Positions 5,538 through 6,495 of a stretch of 6,495 nucleotides of DNA are shown in pieces. The position numbers were made by a program, and so were the translations under genes. Source of the DNA: Longimicrobiales bacterium (lineage in GTDB: Bacteria > Gemmatimonadota > Gemmatimonadetes > Longimicrobiales > Gaopeijiaceae); the NCBI GenBank assembly GCA_022428035.1, contig JAKMDG010000031.1:1-6495 (forward strand). Direction: 5' to 3'. Below the pieces are notes generated by a model. The model was given only the letters and a program-made list of their open reading frames with translations. It was not told where the DNA came from and searched no databases. Position 1 is the first letter of the stretch, and each line of letters opens with the position of its first letter.

Positions 5538-6495
5538 CTACTTTTCTGACTTCTCAGCCTCCGGCGCACCCTCAGCTTCCGTCGCGGCTTCGCTCTCCGC
5601 GGCGGGCGATTCCACGGTGGCGGGAACATCCGCCTCCGCTGCGGCCTCATCGCCCCCGGCCTCGCCTGAACCCTCGCCGTCCTCTTTCCTGTGCGCCGCA
5701 ATGACCTCGGGTCGGGGACGACGCTTTCTACGGGGGCGCCGACGCTTGGGCGCCTCTTTCTCCGTCGTCTCACCCGTTTCTGTCGAATAGGTCGTCGCTT
5801 CCATCTCGTCGATACGACGGCGCTCGTCATCCGGCACCTCACGGCGCGCGAGCGAAATCGTGTCGGCCATCGCCTTGGCGATGAGCGTCACGGACCGGAT
5901 CGCGTCATCGTTCCCCGGAATCGGGAAGTCCACGACATCCGGGTCTGCATTGGTGTCCGTTATGGCGATGATCGGGATGCCGAGCTTCTTGGCTTCCTTG
6001 ATCGCGATGCCCTCACGACGCGCGTCTACAACAAAGATGGCACCCGGGAGACGCGACATATCCTTCACGCCACCCAGATACTTATCGAGCTTGATCCGCT
6101 CACGCTCGAGCATGAGCCGTTCTTTTTTCGTGTAGAACTCGAATGCGTTTTCCTCAGCGCCCCGCTCGAGTTCCTTCAGACGACGAATCTGCTGCCGGAT
6201 CGTCTGAAAGTTCGTCAGCATGCCGCCGAGCCAACGCTCGGTCACCCAGTAGGAACCGCAATTTTGCGCTTCCTGTTCGACGACCCCTCGGAGCTGCTTC
6301 TTGGTGCAGACGAAGAGCACACGCTCACCCCGGAGCACGACTTCGCGAACTCCTTGCTGCGCGGCCACAAGACGGTCGAGCGTCTTGCGGAGGTCGATGA
6401 TGTGGATCCCGTTGCGTTCCGTGAAGATGAATCGCTTCATCTTCGGGTTCCAACGACGGGTTTGGTGGCCGAAGTGTACTCCGGCCTCGAGAAGC
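5538..6495 (-). CDS. rpsB: 30S ribosomal protein S2, 5' end cut by window edge, with long C-terminal extension
   Basis: Small-subunit ribosomal protein that binds late in 30S assembly near the head-platform junction and is contacted by S1 in many bacteria. The frame is open to base 6495: ahead of the internal ATG at 6440 it reads LLEAGVHFGHQTRRWNPK, the canonical S2 N-terminus, so the true start lies only about 8-10 codons beyond the edge. Numbered from that Met, conserved blocks are FIFTERNGIHIIDL at 4-17, VLFVCTKKQ at 41-49, RWLGGMLTNF at 69-78, GAIFVVDARREGIAIKEA at 133-150, ITDTNADPDVVDFPIPGN at 160-177 and DDAIRSVTL at 178-186. E. coli S2 would end near residue 216. Here about 85 more residues follow: an Arg/Lys/Pro cluster at 232-243 (KRRRPRRKRRPR, bases 5747-5712) and then an Ala/Glu-rich acidic tail ending EAEKSEK. 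The TAG stop is at 5540-5538. tsf follows after 159 bases. Regulation by an S2-binding leader is common but would lie outside the window. Confidence 0.98.
   Translation of the reverse strand, partial: LLEAGVHFGHQTRRWNPKMKRFIFTERNGIHIIDLRKTLDRLVAAQQGVREVVLRGERVLFVCTKKQLRGVVEQEAQNCGSYWVTERWLGGMLTNFQTIRQQIRRLKELERGAEENAFEFYTKKERLMLERERIKLDKYLGGVKDMSRLPGAIFVVDARREGIAIKEAKKLGIPIIAITDTNADPDVVDFPIPGNDDAIRSVTLIAKAMADTISLARREVPDDERRRIDEMEATTYSTETGETTEKEAPKRRRPRRKRRPRPEVIAAHRKEDGEGSGEAGGDEAAAEADVPATVESPAAESEAATEAEGAPEAEKSEK

Noticed and set aside
5538..6440. rpsB read as a complete gene starting at ATG 6440
   Set aside because: In-frame codons upstream to the window edge encode the conserved GVHFGHQT and WNPK segments of S2, so the ATG is internal and the gene is cut by the edge.
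1..6495. A novel defence, mobile or biosynthetic system in the window
   Set aside because: All coding space is filled by a standard, well-known housekeeping cluster, with no transposase, repeat array, integrase or unexplained gene.

Overview
The window is one uninterrupted minus-strand block of eight housekeeping genes. In transcription order (right to left) they are rpsB, tsf, pyrH, frr, uppS, cdsA, dxr and rseP. rpsB runs off the right edge, so its first few codons are missing. rseP runs off the left edge, so its C-terminal part is missing. Nothing on the plus strand looks like a real gene: the long plus-strand frames are antisense shadows of GC-rich coding sequence.

The source is a GC-rich bacterium, judged by eye. 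The downstream order uppS-cdsA-dxr-rseP is the one common in Firmicutes and many other phyla, whereas E. coli has dxr before uppS and cdsA. EF-Ts is the short form of about 200 residues, and ribosomal protein S2 carries a long basic-then-acidic C-terminal tail. RseP has GVIMN where many homologues have GPxxN. Together these suggest a non-proteobacterial GC-rich lineage. Gemmatimonadota is my best guess, but only a guess.

Layout: 6495-5538 rpsB (S2); 5537-5379 a 159-base spacer with three inverted repeats that could fold in the mRNA; 5378-4767 tsf; about 4763-4038 pyrH, starting at the tsf stop; a 63-base spacer; 3974-3423 frr; a 23-base gap; 3399-2644 uppS; a 10-base gap; 2633-1746 cdsA; 1749-577 dxr, overlapping cdsA by four bases (GTGA); 580-1 rseP, overlapping dxr by four bases (ATGA). 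The tight spacing and overlaps from uppS onward point to one polycistronic, translationally coupled unit.

The genes link translation (S2, EF-Ts, ribosome recycling factor) with UMP phosphorylation and cell-envelope precursor supply. Dxr commits carbon to isoprenoids by the MEP pathway, UppS builds undecaprenyl diphosphate from them, CdsA makes CDP-diacylglycerol for phospholipids, and RseP is an intramembrane protease of envelope stress signalling. I found no undescribed system, mobile element, CRISPR array, tRNA or rRNA. The points most worth a second look are the structured rpsB-tsf spacer and the S2 tail.
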